Below, piece by piece: positions 16,437-27,256 of a stretch of 64,000 nt of DNA (within the stretch, counting starts at the first letter, position 1; every line of letters starts with the position of its first letter). The stretch comes from Bradyrhizobium niftali (GTDB lineage Bacteria; Pseudomonadota; Alphaproteobacteria; Rhizobiales; Xanthobacteraceae), in contig NZ_SPQT01000023.1 in NCBI RefSeq assembly GCF_004571025.1, positions 62,001 to 126,000 on the forward strand, in the 5' to 3' direction. The notes under the pieces were generated by a model, which was not told where the DNA came from, ran no database searches, and saw only the letters and a list, made by a program, of their open reading frames with translations. A program made the position numbers and the translations under genes.

Positions 16437-17069
16437 TCAGTCTTTCGCAATCGCCCGATCGTAGGCCGCGATCGTCACCTTTGCGCGAGCTGCGACATCC
16501 GCCGCATTCATGCCGGGCTTATAGAGGCCGGAGCCGAGCCCGAATGCGGTCACGCCGCCCTTGATATACTCCGCAAAATTCTGGTCGGAGACGCCGCCGA
16601 CGGCTGCGATCATCACGCCGGCCGGCAGCACCGCGCGAATCGCGGCAATGCCGGATGCGCCGAGCACGCTTGCCGGAAAGAATTTCAGGCCCGATGCGCC
16701 CGAGCGCGCGGCAAGCAGCGCCTCGGTCGGCGAGAACACGCCCGGCAAGGTCACCATGGCGTACTGATGGGCACGCGCGAGCACCTGCGTATCCACATTC
16801 GGCGAGACCATCAGCTTACCGCCGACGTCATTGAGACGATCGACATCTGCGGTGGTCAGCACCGTGCCGGCGCCGATCAGCACGCCGGCCGGCGCGAGCT
16901 TCGCGGCGGTGGCGATCGAGCGGAACGGGTCGGGCGAATTCAGCGGGATCTCGATCGCCGTCATGCCGGCCTCGATCAACACGCTGACGATCGCCTCGGC
17001 CTCCTCCGGCTTCACGCCACGGAGGATCGCGACCAGCGGCCGCTGCATCGGGGGAAAGGGAATGCTCAT
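16437..17069 (-). CDS. dgoA: 2-dehydro-3-deoxy-6-phosphogalactonate aldolase
   Basis: The 210-residue class I aldolase of the KDPG/KDPGal family has the Glu of AIEIPLNSPDP and the Schiff-base Lys in GLKFFPAS; GAGTV and GVFSPTEA are further family motifs. Together with the kinase gene 14 bp upstream it forms dgoKA, converting 2-keto-3-deoxy-galactonate, via its 6-phosphate, to pyruvate and glyceraldehyde 3-phosphate in the cytoplasm. The galactonate dehydratase and transporter expected for the pathway are not in this stretch. A KDPG-acting paralogue is the main alternative, but the DgoK partner favours the galacto form. Confidence 0.92.
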   Translation of the reverse strand: MSIPFPPMQRPLVAILRGVKPEEAEAIVSVLIEAGMTAIEIPLNSPDPFRSIATAAKLAPAGVLIGAGTVLTTADVDRLNDVGGKLMVSPNVDTQVLARAHQYAMVTLPGVFSPTEALLAARSGASGLKFFPASVLGASGIAAIRAVLPAGVMIAAVGGVSDQNFAEYIKGGVTAFGLGSGLYKPGMNAADVAARAKVTIAAYDRAIAKD

Positions 17070-17083
17070 CTCAAGAATCCTTC

Positions 17084-17998
17084 TTAACTCGTCCAGATGG
17101 CCGCGGCTGCCATCGACAGGCCGCGGCGGACGGCTTCATCCGCATCGATCGGCGTCACGATCACCGGCAGCGCGTCGAAGGCGAGCCGGTACAGCATGGC
17201 GAGCCGCCCCGAGGCAATCAACGTGACGCCGGCTTTCGGCACGGCGCCGGAGAGACCCGCCGCCAGCTCGACACCGATCAAGGTGCCCGACAGCGTCTCG
17301 CGCGCCGCAGCCGGCGTACCGCCGAACAGCAGCTGCCGCGACCGCGCACCGAAGAGGAGATTGGCCGCAAAGGCCGGCGCCTCAAACGCGGCTTTCACCG
17401 CCGCCTTGAAGCTCGCGACATCCTCGGCGTCATCGGCACCGGCGACCGCGAGCGACAGGATCGTCTCGCGCGACACGACGCTGAACAGCTCGCCGGTCAT
17501 GAAGGTGGAGAAATGCGCGACCGTGCCGTCTTTCACCCGCACCCATTTCGAATGCGTTCCGGGCATGCAGACCAGCGCTTCGCCGGCGGCCGCGAGGCCG
17601 AGCGCGCCGAGCAATTGCGTCTCCTCGCCGCGCATCACATCCGGTGCCTTGACGTCGCGCTGCGCGATGCCGGGCAGGATGCGGATATCACGCGCCCCGC
17701 CCGGCACGCGCACGGCCTGCTTCAGGATGGCGGCGAGCGGCGCCGGCGTGTCGACATAGCCGGCCTCGACCCAGCCGGTCTTGGCGCCGGCCATGCCGCA
17801 GACCAGAACGGGCAGATGATCCGGCGCTTCGATCGCCGCAAGATGCGATTGCAGCACGCCGGCAAATCCGATCTTGGCCGCCGCCAGCATGCCTTCATCG
17901 CTACGGCGTTCGGCCAGGACCCGGCCGGCCCGATCGATCAGCCACAGGCGGAAGCTGCTGGTGCCCCAGTCCACCGCAACATAGGCGGGTTCGCTCAT
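17084..17998 (-). CDS. dgoK: 2-dehydro-3-deoxygalactonokinase
   Basis: The 304-residue ASKHA-fold kinase begins AYVAVDWGTSSFRLWLID, a typical phosphate-1 loop, and carries CMPGTHSKWVRVKDG and FMTGELFSVVSRETIL, characteristic of DgoK. It phosphorylates 2-keto-3-deoxygalactonate. It is the first gene of the dgoKA operon (14-bp gap). The upstream region is shared with the divergent sigma-54-dependent monooxygenase gene. Confidence 0.92.
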   Translation of the reverse strand: MSEPAYVAVDWGTSSFRLWLIDRAGRVLAERRSDEGMLAAAKIGFAGVLQSHLAAIEAPDHLPVLVCGMAGAKTGWVEAGYVDTPAPLAAILKQAVRVPGGARDIRILPGIAQRDVKAPDVMRGEETQLLGALGLAAAGEALVCMPGTHSKWVRVKDGTVAHFSTFMTGELFSVVSRETILSLAVAGADDAEDVASFKAAVKAAFEAPAFAANLLFGARSRQLLFGGTPAAARETLSGTLIGVELAAGLSGAVPKAGVTLIASGRLAMLYRLAFDALPVIVTPIDADEAVRRGLSMAAAAIWTS

Positions 17999-18013
17999 CT
18001 CGGTTCTTGTCCT

Positions 18014-18125
18014 CGTCTCACCGGCAAGACGCCGTCTCGCGACAATGAGACGACGGCCAGCAAATTCGCCCCGGGATATCGGCTATTGCCACCGCAAACC
18101 AGCGTTTTCTCGCAGGCCTGAGACG
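18014..18125. promoter_or_regulatory. Cluster of TGAGACG heptamers: candidate activator sites
   Basis: The heptamer TGAGACG occurs at 18046-18052 and 18119-18125 on the top strand and at 18014-18020 on the bottom strand; CGTCTC at 18033-18038 pairs with GAGACG at 18047-18052 as a 6-bp inverted repeat with an 8-base spacer. All lie upstream of the sigma-54 promoter, where enhancer sites of a sigma-54 activator are expected. Binding by the AcoR-like regulator encoded at 20106-21962 is inference. Confidence 0.5.
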
Positions 18126-18133
18126 CTGCCGCG

Positions 18134-18150
18134 CTGGCACACCGCTTGCT
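18134..18150 (+). promoter_or_regulatory. Sigma-54 (RpoN) promoter
   Basis: CTGGCACACCGCTTGCT matches the -24/-12 consensus: TGGCAC at 18135-18140, then a 5-base gap and TTGCT at 18146-18150, with GG and GC correctly spaced. It lies about 65 bp before the start codon of the luciferase-like monooxygenase gene, a sensible leader length. Confidence 0.8.
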
Positions 18151-18214
18151 CATGCCTCTCCGCTCACATCCGTGAACCGCGCAGCAAGACGCGTCAACTA
18201 TGGAGAGGAAACCC

Positions 18215-19312
18215 ATGGAGATCGGCTATTTCACGATGCCTTCGCATCCGCCGGAGTGCGGCCTGAAGGAAGGAAACGACTGGGACCTGCAAGTCATGCG
18301 CTGGCTCGACGAGCTCGGCTATCAGGAGGCCTGGGTCGGCGAGCACCACACCGCACCATGGGAACCCAATCCCACGCCGGATCTCCTGATCGCGCAGGCG
18401 TTGATGCAGACCAAGCGCCTGCGCATCGGGCCGGGCGGCTTCCTGCTGCCCTATCACCACCCGGCCGAGCTCGCCAACCGCGTCGCCATGCTCGACCACA
18501 TGTCCGAAGGCCGGCTCAATTTCGGCGTCGCGGCCAGCGGCCTGCCGAGCGACTGGGCGATGTTCAACGTCGACGGCATGAGCGGGCAGAACCGCGACAT
18601 GACTCGCGAAGCGCTGGAGATCATCCTGAAGATGTGGACCGATCCCGCGCCCTGGACCTACAAGGGCAAATTCTGGACGGTGACCAAGCCGGACACGATG
18701 TTCGACTTCCTCAAGCCTCACATCAAGCCGCTGCAGGCACCGCATCCGCCGATCGGCGTCGCCGGGCTGTCGAAGAACTCGGACACGCTGAAGCTCGCCG
18801 GCGAGCGCGGCTTCATCCCGATGAGCCTCAACCTCAATCCCGCCTATGTCGGCAGCCATTGGGATTCGGTCGAGATCGGTGCGGCGAAGACCGGCCGCAA
18901 GCCGAACCGGCAGGACTGGCGGCTGGTGCGCGAAGTCTTCGTCGCCGACACCGACGCGGAGGCCTGGAAGCTCTCGACCGGCGACATGATGGGCCGGATG
19001 ATGCACGAGTACTTCCTGCCCCTGCTCGGCCATTTCGGCTTCAAGGACTACCTGAAGCACGCGCCCGACGTGCCCGACAGCGACGTCACCGTCGAATATT
19101 GCGCCAAGCGGAACTGGATCGTCGGCTCGCCCGCGACAGTCGCCGAGAAGATCGAGAAGATCTACGACGAGGTCGGCGGCTTCGGCGTGCTGCTGGTGTT
19201 CGGCTTCGATTACAAGCACAAGGCCGAGGCCTGGCACCACTCGCTCTCGCTGCTCAGCAACGAGGTGATGCCGCGCCTGAAGCATCTCGGCTCCGCGAAG
19301 AAGGCGGCTTGA
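18215..19312 (+). CDS. LLM-class flavin-dependent monooxygenase
   Basis: The 365-residue product is a bacterial luciferase-like TIM barrel: MEIGYFTMPSHPPE, WVGEHHTAPWEP with the paired His of the LimB-like subgroup, LPYHHPAELANRVAMLDHMS and GRLNFGVAASGLPSD. Members use FMNH2 and O2 to oxidise substrates such as alkanes, monoterpenes or ketones, and need a separate flavin reductase, which is encoded 57 bp downstream. ATG 18215 is chosen because GGAGAGGAA ends just before it; the ATG at 18200 overlaps that site. A sigma-54 promoter precedes the gene, so expression should depend on an enhancer-binding activator. The substrate is unknown. Confidence 0.9.
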   Translation: MEIGYFTMPSHPPECGLKEGNDWDLQVMRWLDELGYQEAWVGEHHTAPWEPNPTPDLLIAQALMQTKRLRIGPGGFLLPYHHPAELANRVAMLDHMSEGRLNFGVAASGLPSDWAMFNVDGMSGQNRDMTREALEIILKMWTDPAPWTYKGKFWTVTKPDTMFDFLKPHIKPLQAPHPPIGVAGLSKNSDTLKLAGERGFIPMSLNLNPAYVGSHWDSVEIGAAKTGRKPNRQDWRLVREVFVADTDAEAWKLSTGDMMGRMMHEYFLPLLGHFGFKDYLKHAPDVPDSDVTVEYCAKRNWIVGSPATVAEKIEKIYDEVGGFGVLLVFGFDYKHKAEAWHHSLSLLSNEVMPRLKHLGSAKKAA

Positions 19313-19369
19313 CCCGACGCGGATGCGGCGCGATCGTGCCGCATCCGCACCCGTTTCGGAGATTTCCAC

Positions 19370-19924
19370 GTGAGCGTGGACGCAAAGGATTTCAAGCATG
19401 CGATGCGCCAATGCGCCGGCGCCGTCGCGCTGGTCACGGTCAGTGCCGAGCACGGCAAGCGCACCGGGCTCACGGTCACGTCGGCCTGCTCGCTGTCGGA
19501 CAATCCACCGTCGCTGATCGTCTGCGTCAACCGCAACGCCAGCGCGCATGCGCGCATCCGCGAGGAAGGCGCCTTCGCGATCAACTTCTTGCACGAGGAC
19601 CACGCGCTGCTGGCGCTCACCTTCAGCGGCCAGAAGGGCGTCAATGGCGACGACCGCTTTGCGTTCGGGCAATGGACGCGCGGGGCCACCGGCGCACCGG
19701 TGCTGACGGATGCGGTAGCCGCGTTCGATTGCGAACTGGCGCAGGAGTTCGAGACCAAGACGCATTCGATCTTCGTCGGCGAGGTCCGCGGGGTGTCGCA
19801 TTCCGACGGGGCTGCACCGCTCGTCTATCTGCGCAGCAGCTTCCACGTTCCTCACGAAATCCGCGGCACCGTGACAGTCGGCGACCTCGATTCACGGCAT
19901 CTGAGCTGGACGGATTTTTCGTAA
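19370..19924 (+). CDS. Flavin reductase (FMN-binding split-barrel)
   Basis: The 184-residue product has the flavin reductase split-barrel: FKHAMRQCAGAVALVTVSAE, GLTVTSACSLSDNPPSLIVC with the flavin phosphate-binding serines, and FAINFLHEDHALLALTFSG. It supplies reduced FMN to the monooxygenase encoded directly upstream, so the two form a two-component system and one operon. The GTG start at 19370 has GGAG eight bases upstream. No terminator is seen, only a family E palindromic repeat right after the stop. Confidence 0.9.
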   Translation: MSVDAKDFKHAMRQCAGAVALVTVSAEHGKRTGLTVTSACSLSDNPPSLIVCVNRNASAHARIREEGAFAINFLHEDHALLALTFSGQKGVNGDDRFAFGQWTRGATGAPVLTDAVAAFDCELAQEFETKTHSIFVGEVRGVSHSDGAAPLVYLRSSFHVPHEIRGTVTVGDLDSRHLSWTDFS

Positions 19925-19945
19925 GGGCGGCATCGCAGGTGCGCT

Positions 19946-20081
19946 CCCTCGCCCCGCTTGCGGGGAGAGGGTTGGGGTGAGGGGGAGTCTCCACGGGGAC
20001 GGCAATAGTTGGACTCGCGGAGAGTCCCCCTCACCCGCCGCGCTTCGCGCGTCGGCCTCTCCCCGCAAGCGGGGAGAGGCG
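19946..20081. repeat. Palindromic repeat, family E (full copy)
   Basis: Two hairpin arms, CCCTCGCCCCGC/GCGGGGAGAGGG near the left end and CCTCTCCCCGC/GCGGGGAGAGG near the right end, flank the inner inverted pair GGGGTGAGGGGGA and TCCCCCTCACCC. It lies between the convergent flavin reductase and sigma-54 activator genes, and a similar element is at 46432-46560. Confidence 0.88.
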
Positions 20082-20105
20082 AAGCCTGGGACTCGCTCCT
20101 CGACG

Positions 20106-21962
<1,857 letters not shown>

Positions 21963-22069
21963 CGCGGACGTCTCCACCCTGTATTATTGTGCAAAGTCTG
22001 GCAGCACGGGTGGGGATGTCAATCGGGAACCGGAAAGGCTGAGCGCAATCAAAAATTGCTGCACCGCCC

Positions 22070-25000
22070 TCACCACGTATCGATACAGGGCCGCTTCTTC
22101 GTCGTCCTCGGCTCGGGCTTCGGCACTGACCTAAGCCCCGCCATGATCCAACGCCGCGTCTCCGCGGGGTCGATGACGTTGTCGATCTCGAACACGGACG
22201 CGATCGAGACCGCCTTGCCGTTGGCGTAGAGCTCGGCGACCTTGTTACGGTAATAGGTCTCGCGCTCTTCGGGATCGGCGATCGCCTCCATCTCCTTGCG
22301 GAAGCCGAGGCGGACATAGCCTTCGAGGCCCATGCCGCCGAATTCGCCCGTCGGCCAGGCCGCGGTGAAGAACGAGGCATGGAAGCCGCCGCCGATCATC
22401 GACTGCGCGCCCAGCCCATAGCCCTTGCGCAGCACGATGCCGAACAGCGGCACGGTGAGGCTAGCGCCGGTCACGAACATGCGCGAGACGTGGCGCACGA
22501 TCGCGGTCTTCTCCGCTTCCGGACCGACCATGAAGCCGGGCGTGTCGCAGAGCGAGACGATCGGCAGATCGAAGGCGTCGCACAGCTGGAGGAAGCGCGC
22601 GGCCTTGTCGCCGGCATCGGCATCGATGGCGCCGCCGAGATGGCGCGGGTTGTTGGCAATCAGGCCGAACGGCTTGCCTTCGATGCGGATCAGCGCGGTG
22701 ATCATGCCGACGCCGTAGTCGCGGCGCAGCTCCAGCACGGAATCCTTGTCGGCGACGAGATCGATCACGCTGCGGATGTCGTAGACGCGCAGGCGGTTCT
22801 CGGGGATGGCGCGGCGGAGCAGGCGCTGATCGGCGGCTTGCCACTCCGTCACCGCGCCCTGGAAATAGGACAGGTATTTCTGCGCAACGGACGTCGCCTC
22901 CTCCTCGTCCTCGACGAGGATGTCGATCACGCCGTTCGGCGACTGGAACGAGACCGGGCCGACCTCGGCCGGGTGGTACACGCCAAGGCCGCCACCCTCG
23001 ATCATGGCGGGGCCGCCCATGCCGATCGAGGCGTTCTTGGTCGCGATGATCACGTCGCAGCAGCCGAGCATCGCGGCATTGCCGGCAAAGCAATAGCCGG
23101 AGACGACGCCGATCACAGGCACAAGGCCGGAGAGCCTTGCGAACTGCACGAAGGACGGGCCGTCGAGACCTGTCATGCCGAGCCGGTCGGTGTCGCCGGG
23201 CCGGCCACCGCCGCCCTCGGCGTAGAACACCAGCGGCACGCGCCAATCTTCCGCCAATGTCAGCATGCGGTCGATCTTCTTGTGGTTCATGTGGCCCTGC
23301 GTACCCGCGAGCACGGTGTAGTCGTAGGCCACGACGATGCAGCGCGCGCCCTCCGGGCCGAAATGCTCCGCATTGACGGTGGCAACGCCCATCACGAGGC
23401 CGTCGGCCGGCGTGTTCTTGATGAGATCATCGAGCTTGCGCCGGCGGCGCTGCGCAGCGATCGCGAGGCTGCCGTACTCCATGAAGGAGCCGTCGTCGAC
23501 GATCTGCGCGACGTTCTCGCGGGCCGTGCGCTGATTGGTGTTGCGGCGCCGCTCGACCGAGGCCGGCCGGTTCGCATCGAGCGTGTTGGCCTGGCGCGCG
23601 ATCAGCTCGGCGAGGTCGGGGCGGATATGGTCGAGATCGACATCGGTCTCCGCCGCGGAATGATCGGCCGCGACGTCGAGCGGCTCGATATACATGATCG
23701 GTTCGCCATGCATCAGCGTGACGCCGTCGCCGGCGACGAGCTTCATCACGCGGCCGCCCTGCTCGGCCATGACGAGATGTTCCATCTTCATGGACTCGAT
23801 CACGGCGAGCTGCTGGCCGGGGCGCACGACCTCGCCTTCCTTCACCTGGATAGTGACGATGGTTCCCTGCAAGGGTGCCGCGACCATCACCGTGCCTTCA
23901 GGCACGACCTGCACGACTTGCGCCTCGGTGCCGTGAACGCCGCTTCGCTCGGTCGCGGCAAAGTAGAGCGGCTTGGCCGCACCATCGGCCGCCTCGACGA
24001 GCTTCGCAATGTTGCGGTCGATGAAATCGGTCGCGATGCGATTGGTCCTGAAATCGGGATGCGCGAGCACGGCCTGGAGAAAGGCGATGTTGGTGACGAC
24101 GCCGTCGATCCGGAATTCGCGCAAGGCGCGCGAAGCCTTGGCGACCACGTCATGCCAGGCCTCGCCCGGCGTATGCACGATGACCTTTGCGAGCAGCGAG
24201 TCGAAGGCCGCGCTGGTCTTGTAGCCCGCATAGCCAAAGCTATCGACACGGACGCCGGGTCCCGACGGTGGCTCGAACACGGCGAGCACGCCGCCGGTCG
24301 GATGCGTCGCGCCTGTCTCGTCCAGCGTCTCCATGTTGACGCGGAGCTGCATGGCGTAGCCGCGCGGCTTCGGGATCGATCCTTGCGCAAGGTCGAGCGA
24401 GGCCAGCGTGCTGCCCGCGGCGACGGCAAGCTGGGCGCGGACAAGGTCGAGGCCGAGCACCGCTTCCGTCACGGTGTGTTCGACCTGGAGCCGCGGATTG
24501 GCCTCGATGAAGGCAAAGCTGTCCTCCGCCGTGCCGTCGACCAGGAACTCGAAGGTACCGAGATTGTCGTAAGCCGCGGCGGTCGCCAGTTGCTTCGCCG
24601 CCTCGATGATGCGACCGCGCAAGGGCTCGCTCAGTGACGGGCTCGGCGCCACCTCGATCAGCTTCTGGTGCCGACGCTGGATGGTGCATTCGCGTTCCCA
24701 GAGATGAGAGATCGCGCCGTGGCGGTCGCCGATGATCTGCACCTCGATATGGCGCGCCTGGCGGATCAGCCGCTCGGCATAGACGCCGTCGAAGCCGAAC
24801 GCCGCCTTGGCCTCGGACTGGCAGCGCGCATAGGCTTCCGCGAGGTCGGCCGCGCTCTCGACCACGCGCATGCCGCGGCCGCCGCCGCCGGCCATCGCCT
24901 TGATCACGATCGCCGCATTACTGCCAAGCGACGTGAAGAACGCCGTGATCTCCTCCAGCGACGACGGCCCGCTGGTGCCGGCGATGATCGGCACGCCGCA

Positions 25001-25375
25001 GCGTTTTGCCAATTGCCGCGCCGCGACCTTGTCGCCGAACAGCTCGAGCGCCGCGGCCTTCGGCCCGACGAAAACAATGCCCGCGTCGCCGCAAGCCCTG
25101 GCGAACGCCGCGTCCTCGCTGAGGAAGCCATAGCCGGGATGCACCGCATCGCAGCCGGCACCCTTCGCCGCCGTCACCACCGCCTCGATGTCGAGATAGG
25201 CCCGCGCGCCGCGGCCGGGGATTTCGACCGCCTCATCGGCGACACGCACATGCAGCGACAGCGCGTCGTCCGCTGGGTGGATCGCAACCGTCGCGATGCC
25301 GGCATCGGCCGCCGCGCGCGCGATGCGGATGGCGATCTCGCCGCGATTGGCGATCAGGAGTTTCTTGAACGACAT
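22070..25375 (-). CDS. Single-chain acyl-CoA carboxylase (biotin carboxylase-BCCP-carboxyltransferase fusion)
   Basis: The 1101-residue polypeptide holds all parts of a biotin-dependent carboxylase: biotin carboxylase (about 1-450; KAMAGGGGRGMR ATP loop, EANPRLQVEH), biotin carrier domain with Lys530 in ESMKMEH, and carboxyltransferase (about 590-1095; GVVSGYCFAGNAAML, AAWPTGEFGGMG). This layout is that of the single-chain long-chain acyl-CoA carboxylases rather than two-subunit propionyl/acetyl-CoA carboxylases; actual substrate range is unknown. ATG 25375 follows GAGAGA; GTG 25387 is an alternative. It lies 12 bp after an acyl-CoA synthetase gene, which could supply its acyl-CoA. Confidence 0.93.
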   Translation of the reverse strand: MSFKKLLIANRGEIAIRIARAAADAGIATVAIHPADDALSLHVRVADEAVEIPGRGARAYLDIEAVVTAAKGAGCDAVHPGYGFLSEDAAFARACGDAGIVFVGPKAAALELFGDKVAARQLAKRCGVPIIAGTSGPSSLEEITAFFTSLGSNAAIVIKAMAGGGGRGMRVVESAADLAEAYARCQSEAKAAFGFDGVYAERLIRQARHIEVQIIGDRHGAISHLWERECTIQRRHQKLIEVAPSPSLSEPLRGRIIEAAKQLATAAAYDNLGTFEFLVDGTAEDSFAFIEANPRLQVEHTVTEAVLGLDLVRAQLAVAAGSTLASLDLAQGSIPKPRGYAMQLRVNMETLDETGATHPTGGVLAVFEPPSGPGVRVDSFGYAGYKTSAAFDSLLAKVIVHTPGEAWHDVVAKASRALREFRIDGVVTNIAFLQAVLAHPDFRTNRIATDFIDRNIAKLVEAADGAAKPLYFAATERSGVHGTEAQVVQVVPEGTVMVAAPLQGTIVTIQVKEGEVVRPGQQLAVIESMKMEHLVMAEQGGRVMKLVAGDGVTLMHGEPIMYIEPLDVAADHSAAETDVDLDHIRPDLAELIARQANTLDANRPASVERRRNTNQRTARENVAQIVDDGSFMEYGSLAIAAQRRRRKLDDLIKNTPADGLVMGVATVNAEHFGPEGARCIVVAYDYTVLAGTQGHMNHKKIDRMLTLAEDWRVPLVFYAEGGGGRPGDTDRLGMTGLDGPSFVQFARLSGLVPVIGVVSGYCFAGNAAMLGCCDVIIATKNASIGMGGPAMIEGGGLGVYHPAEVGPVSFQSPNGVIDILVEDEEEATSVAQKYLSYFQGAVTEWQAADQRLLRRAIPENRLRVYDIRSVIDLVADKDSVLELRRDYGVGMITALIRIEGKPFGLIANNPRHLGGAIDADAGDKAARFLQLCDAFDLPIVSLCDTPGFMVGPEAEKTAIVRHVSRMFVTGASLTVPLFGIVLRKGYGLGAQSMIGGGFHASFFTAAWPTGEFGGMGLEGYVRLGFRKEMEAIADPEERETYYRNKVAELYANGKAVSIASVFEIDNVIDPAETRRWIMAGLRSVPKPEPRTTKKRPCIDTW

Positions 25376-25387
25376 GATGTCTCTCAC

Positions 25388-27109
25388 TCAGACTTCGGCA
25401 GGCAGATTTGGATCGAGGTCCTGCTTCTTCACCTTACCCGTCGCCGTCAGGGGCAGGGCTGCAATGATGCGGATCTCCGGGACCTTGTAGACGGCCATGC
25501 GCTCGGCGCACCAGGCGCGCAGGCTCTCCGCCGAGATGGTACCCACCGCCTCCGGCTTGAGCTGGATATAGGCCACCGGCACCTGCCCCTTGTCGGGATC
25601 GTCGCGTCCGACCACGCCCGAGCCCAGCACCTTCGGATGCTGTCCCAGCAGCGCCTCGATCTCCGGCGGGAAAACGCTCATGCCCTTGACCTTCAGCATC
25701 TCCTTGCGGCGGCCAAGGAAGTGCAGGAAGCCGTCCTTGTCGATGCTGCCGATGTCGCCGGTGCGCAGCCAGCCGTCAACGAGCGACTCGGCGGTCGCCT
25801 CCGGCTTGTTCCAGTAGCTCTTGAGCAGCGACGGCGTCCGCACCCGGATCTCGCCTTCGGCACCGAGCGGCAGCAGCGCGCCGGTCTCGAAATCGGTGAT
25901 CTTGAACTCGGCGCCGGGGACGGGCAGGCCGACGAAGATCGGCTGGTTGTTGAGATCGAAATCGTCGTCCTGGAAGCCTGATGTGAAGGTGTTGGAGGTG
26001 TGGGTCTCGGTCATGCCCCAGGCCGCCTCCATCAGGATCGTACCGGTGAGATCCTTCCAGCGCCTGCGATAGTCCGCGTTGAGCTTCTTGACGAAGGAGA
26101 CGACGCGCACCTGCTTCAAGGAGGACAGGTCGAACTCGCTCCAGCGCGGATGGTCCATCAGCTCCACCGCGCCGTCGACCGGCATCGCGGTGATCGTGAC
26201 CTTGTACTTGTCGATCGCGGCCATCGCGCCGACGGCGTCCCAGCGCGCCAGCAGCACCAGCGTCGAGCCGGAAAACAGCGGGAAGATCAGGCCAAGGTTC
26301 TCACCCGCGATCCAGAACTCCGGAAAGAACGACAGGAACACGCTGCTCTCGTCCGACAGGACCGAGATGCCGTAATTGGCGGCGGCGGTGTAGACCATGT
26401 CGCGATGGGTGTGGACGCAGCCCTTCGGCATGCCGGTGGTGCCGCCGGTGTAGTTGAGCGCGGCGACCTCATCGAGGCCGGGCGGCGGCAGCGGCGCGGG
26501 CGCGGTCAGCGCGGCAAGCGCCGGCAGCAGATCGGTCGCGCCTGCGACTGCGATGCGCGGCGCGCGGATCGAGTCCGGTGCGGGAAATGCGGGCGATGCC
26601 GGCACGACATCGGCAAAGCTGGTGACGATGATCTCGCGCAGCCGCACCTCGCCCCGCACCTGCTCGACAACGGGGATGAGCTGGTCCAACGCCACGATCA
26701 CATCGGCCTCGGTGTCGTTCAGCTCGTAGGACAGCTCGAACGCGCGCGACAGCGGACTGACGGGGACATGGACCGCGCCGAGCTTCAGGATACCGAAGAA
26801 CACGATGTGGAATTGCGGGCAGTTCGGCAGGAAGACGGCGACGCGATCGCCCTTGCGCACGCCCTTGGCCTGCAACAGCGCCGCGAAGCGGTCGCTCTGC
26901 CGGTCGAGGTCGGCGTAGGTGGTGACGTGCCCGTAGAAGATCACCGCGGGACGATCCGGGCTCCGCTTCGCCCAGGCGCGCAGATATTCCGTCAAGGGAA
27001 CTTCGCCGTGCAGATAGTTCGGCGAACGCGGCATGCCCTTCGGCCAGGCCTTGTCCCACAAGCCGCGCAGGGTGGCGAGGTAGTCCTTTTCGCTGAGGCC
27101 CGCGTTCAT
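25388..27109 (-). CDS. AMP-forming acyl-CoA synthetase
   Basis: The 573-residue ANL-family enzyme shows the AMP-binding motif YTGGTTGMPKGCVHTH, the hinge region WLRTGDIGSIDKDGF followed by GRRKEMLKVKG, and the C-terminal catalytic lysine in TGKVKKQDL. It activates a carboxylic acid to its acyl-CoA with ATP. Its gene ends 12 bp before the single-chain carboxylase, so the pair probably activates and then carboxylates the same acid. ATG 27109 (MNAGLSEKDYLATLRGL) is the plausible start; the ORF extension upstream to 27193 is unconserved-looking. A perfect 14-bp palindrome lies about 35 bp before the start. Confidence 0.92.
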   Translation of the reverse strand: MNAGLSEKDYLATLRGLWDKAWPKGMPRSPNYLHGEVPLTEYLRAWAKRSPDRPAVIFYGHVTTYADLDRQSDRFAALLQAKGVRKGDRVAVFLPNCPQFHIVFFGILKLGAVHVPVSPLSRAFELSYELNDTEADVIVALDQLIPVVEQVRGEVRLREIIVTSFADVVPASPAFPAPDSIRAPRIAVAGATDLLPALAALTAPAPLPPPGLDEVAALNYTGGTTGMPKGCVHTHRDMVYTAAANYGISVLSDESSVFLSFFPEFWIAGENLGLIFPLFSGSTLVLLARWDAVGAMAAIDKYKVTITAMPVDGAVELMDHPRWSEFDLSSLKQVRVVSFVKKLNADYRRRWKDLTGTILMEAAWGMTETHTSNTFTSGFQDDDFDLNNQPIFVGLPVPGAEFKITDFETGALLPLGAEGEIRVRTPSLLKSYWNKPEATAESLVDGWLRTGDIGSIDKDGFLHFLGRRKEMLKVKGMSVFPPEIEALLGQHPKVLGSGVVGRDDPDKGQVPVAYIQLKPEAVGTISAESLRAWCAERMAVYKVPEIRIIAALPLTATGKVKKQDLDPNLPAEV

Positions 27110-27143
27110 GACGTCATCCCGGTGCTGTTTTTCTTTTCGCGAG

Positions 27144-27157
27144 GGCACGCGCGTGCC
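27144..27157. promoter_or_regulatory. Perfect palindrome upstream of acyl-CoA synthetase operon
   Basis: GGCACGCGCGTGCC is a perfect 14-bp inverted repeat 34 bp upstream of the ATG at 27109. Its position between two same-strand units fits an operator for the acyl-CoA synthetase/carboxylase operon, but GC-rich palindromes are not rare here. Confidence 0.35.
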
Positions 27158-27256
27158 GTCGCTCGGCATCGTTACACGTCGAGCACCGCACACTTCATGT
27201 CAAGGAAAACAGTTTTCCGCATCACGGCCGATGCCGCGGCGCGGAAAAAGCAGACG

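Noticed and set aside
21978..22025. A second sigma-54 promoter in front of the AcoR-like gene
   Set aside because: TTTGCA is present, but no TGGCAC lies at the correct distance; the match is too weak to report.
22379..25981. Long top-strand frames over the carboxylase
   Set aside because: They are shadows of the bottom-strand carboxylase, which has complete domain order and biotin site.
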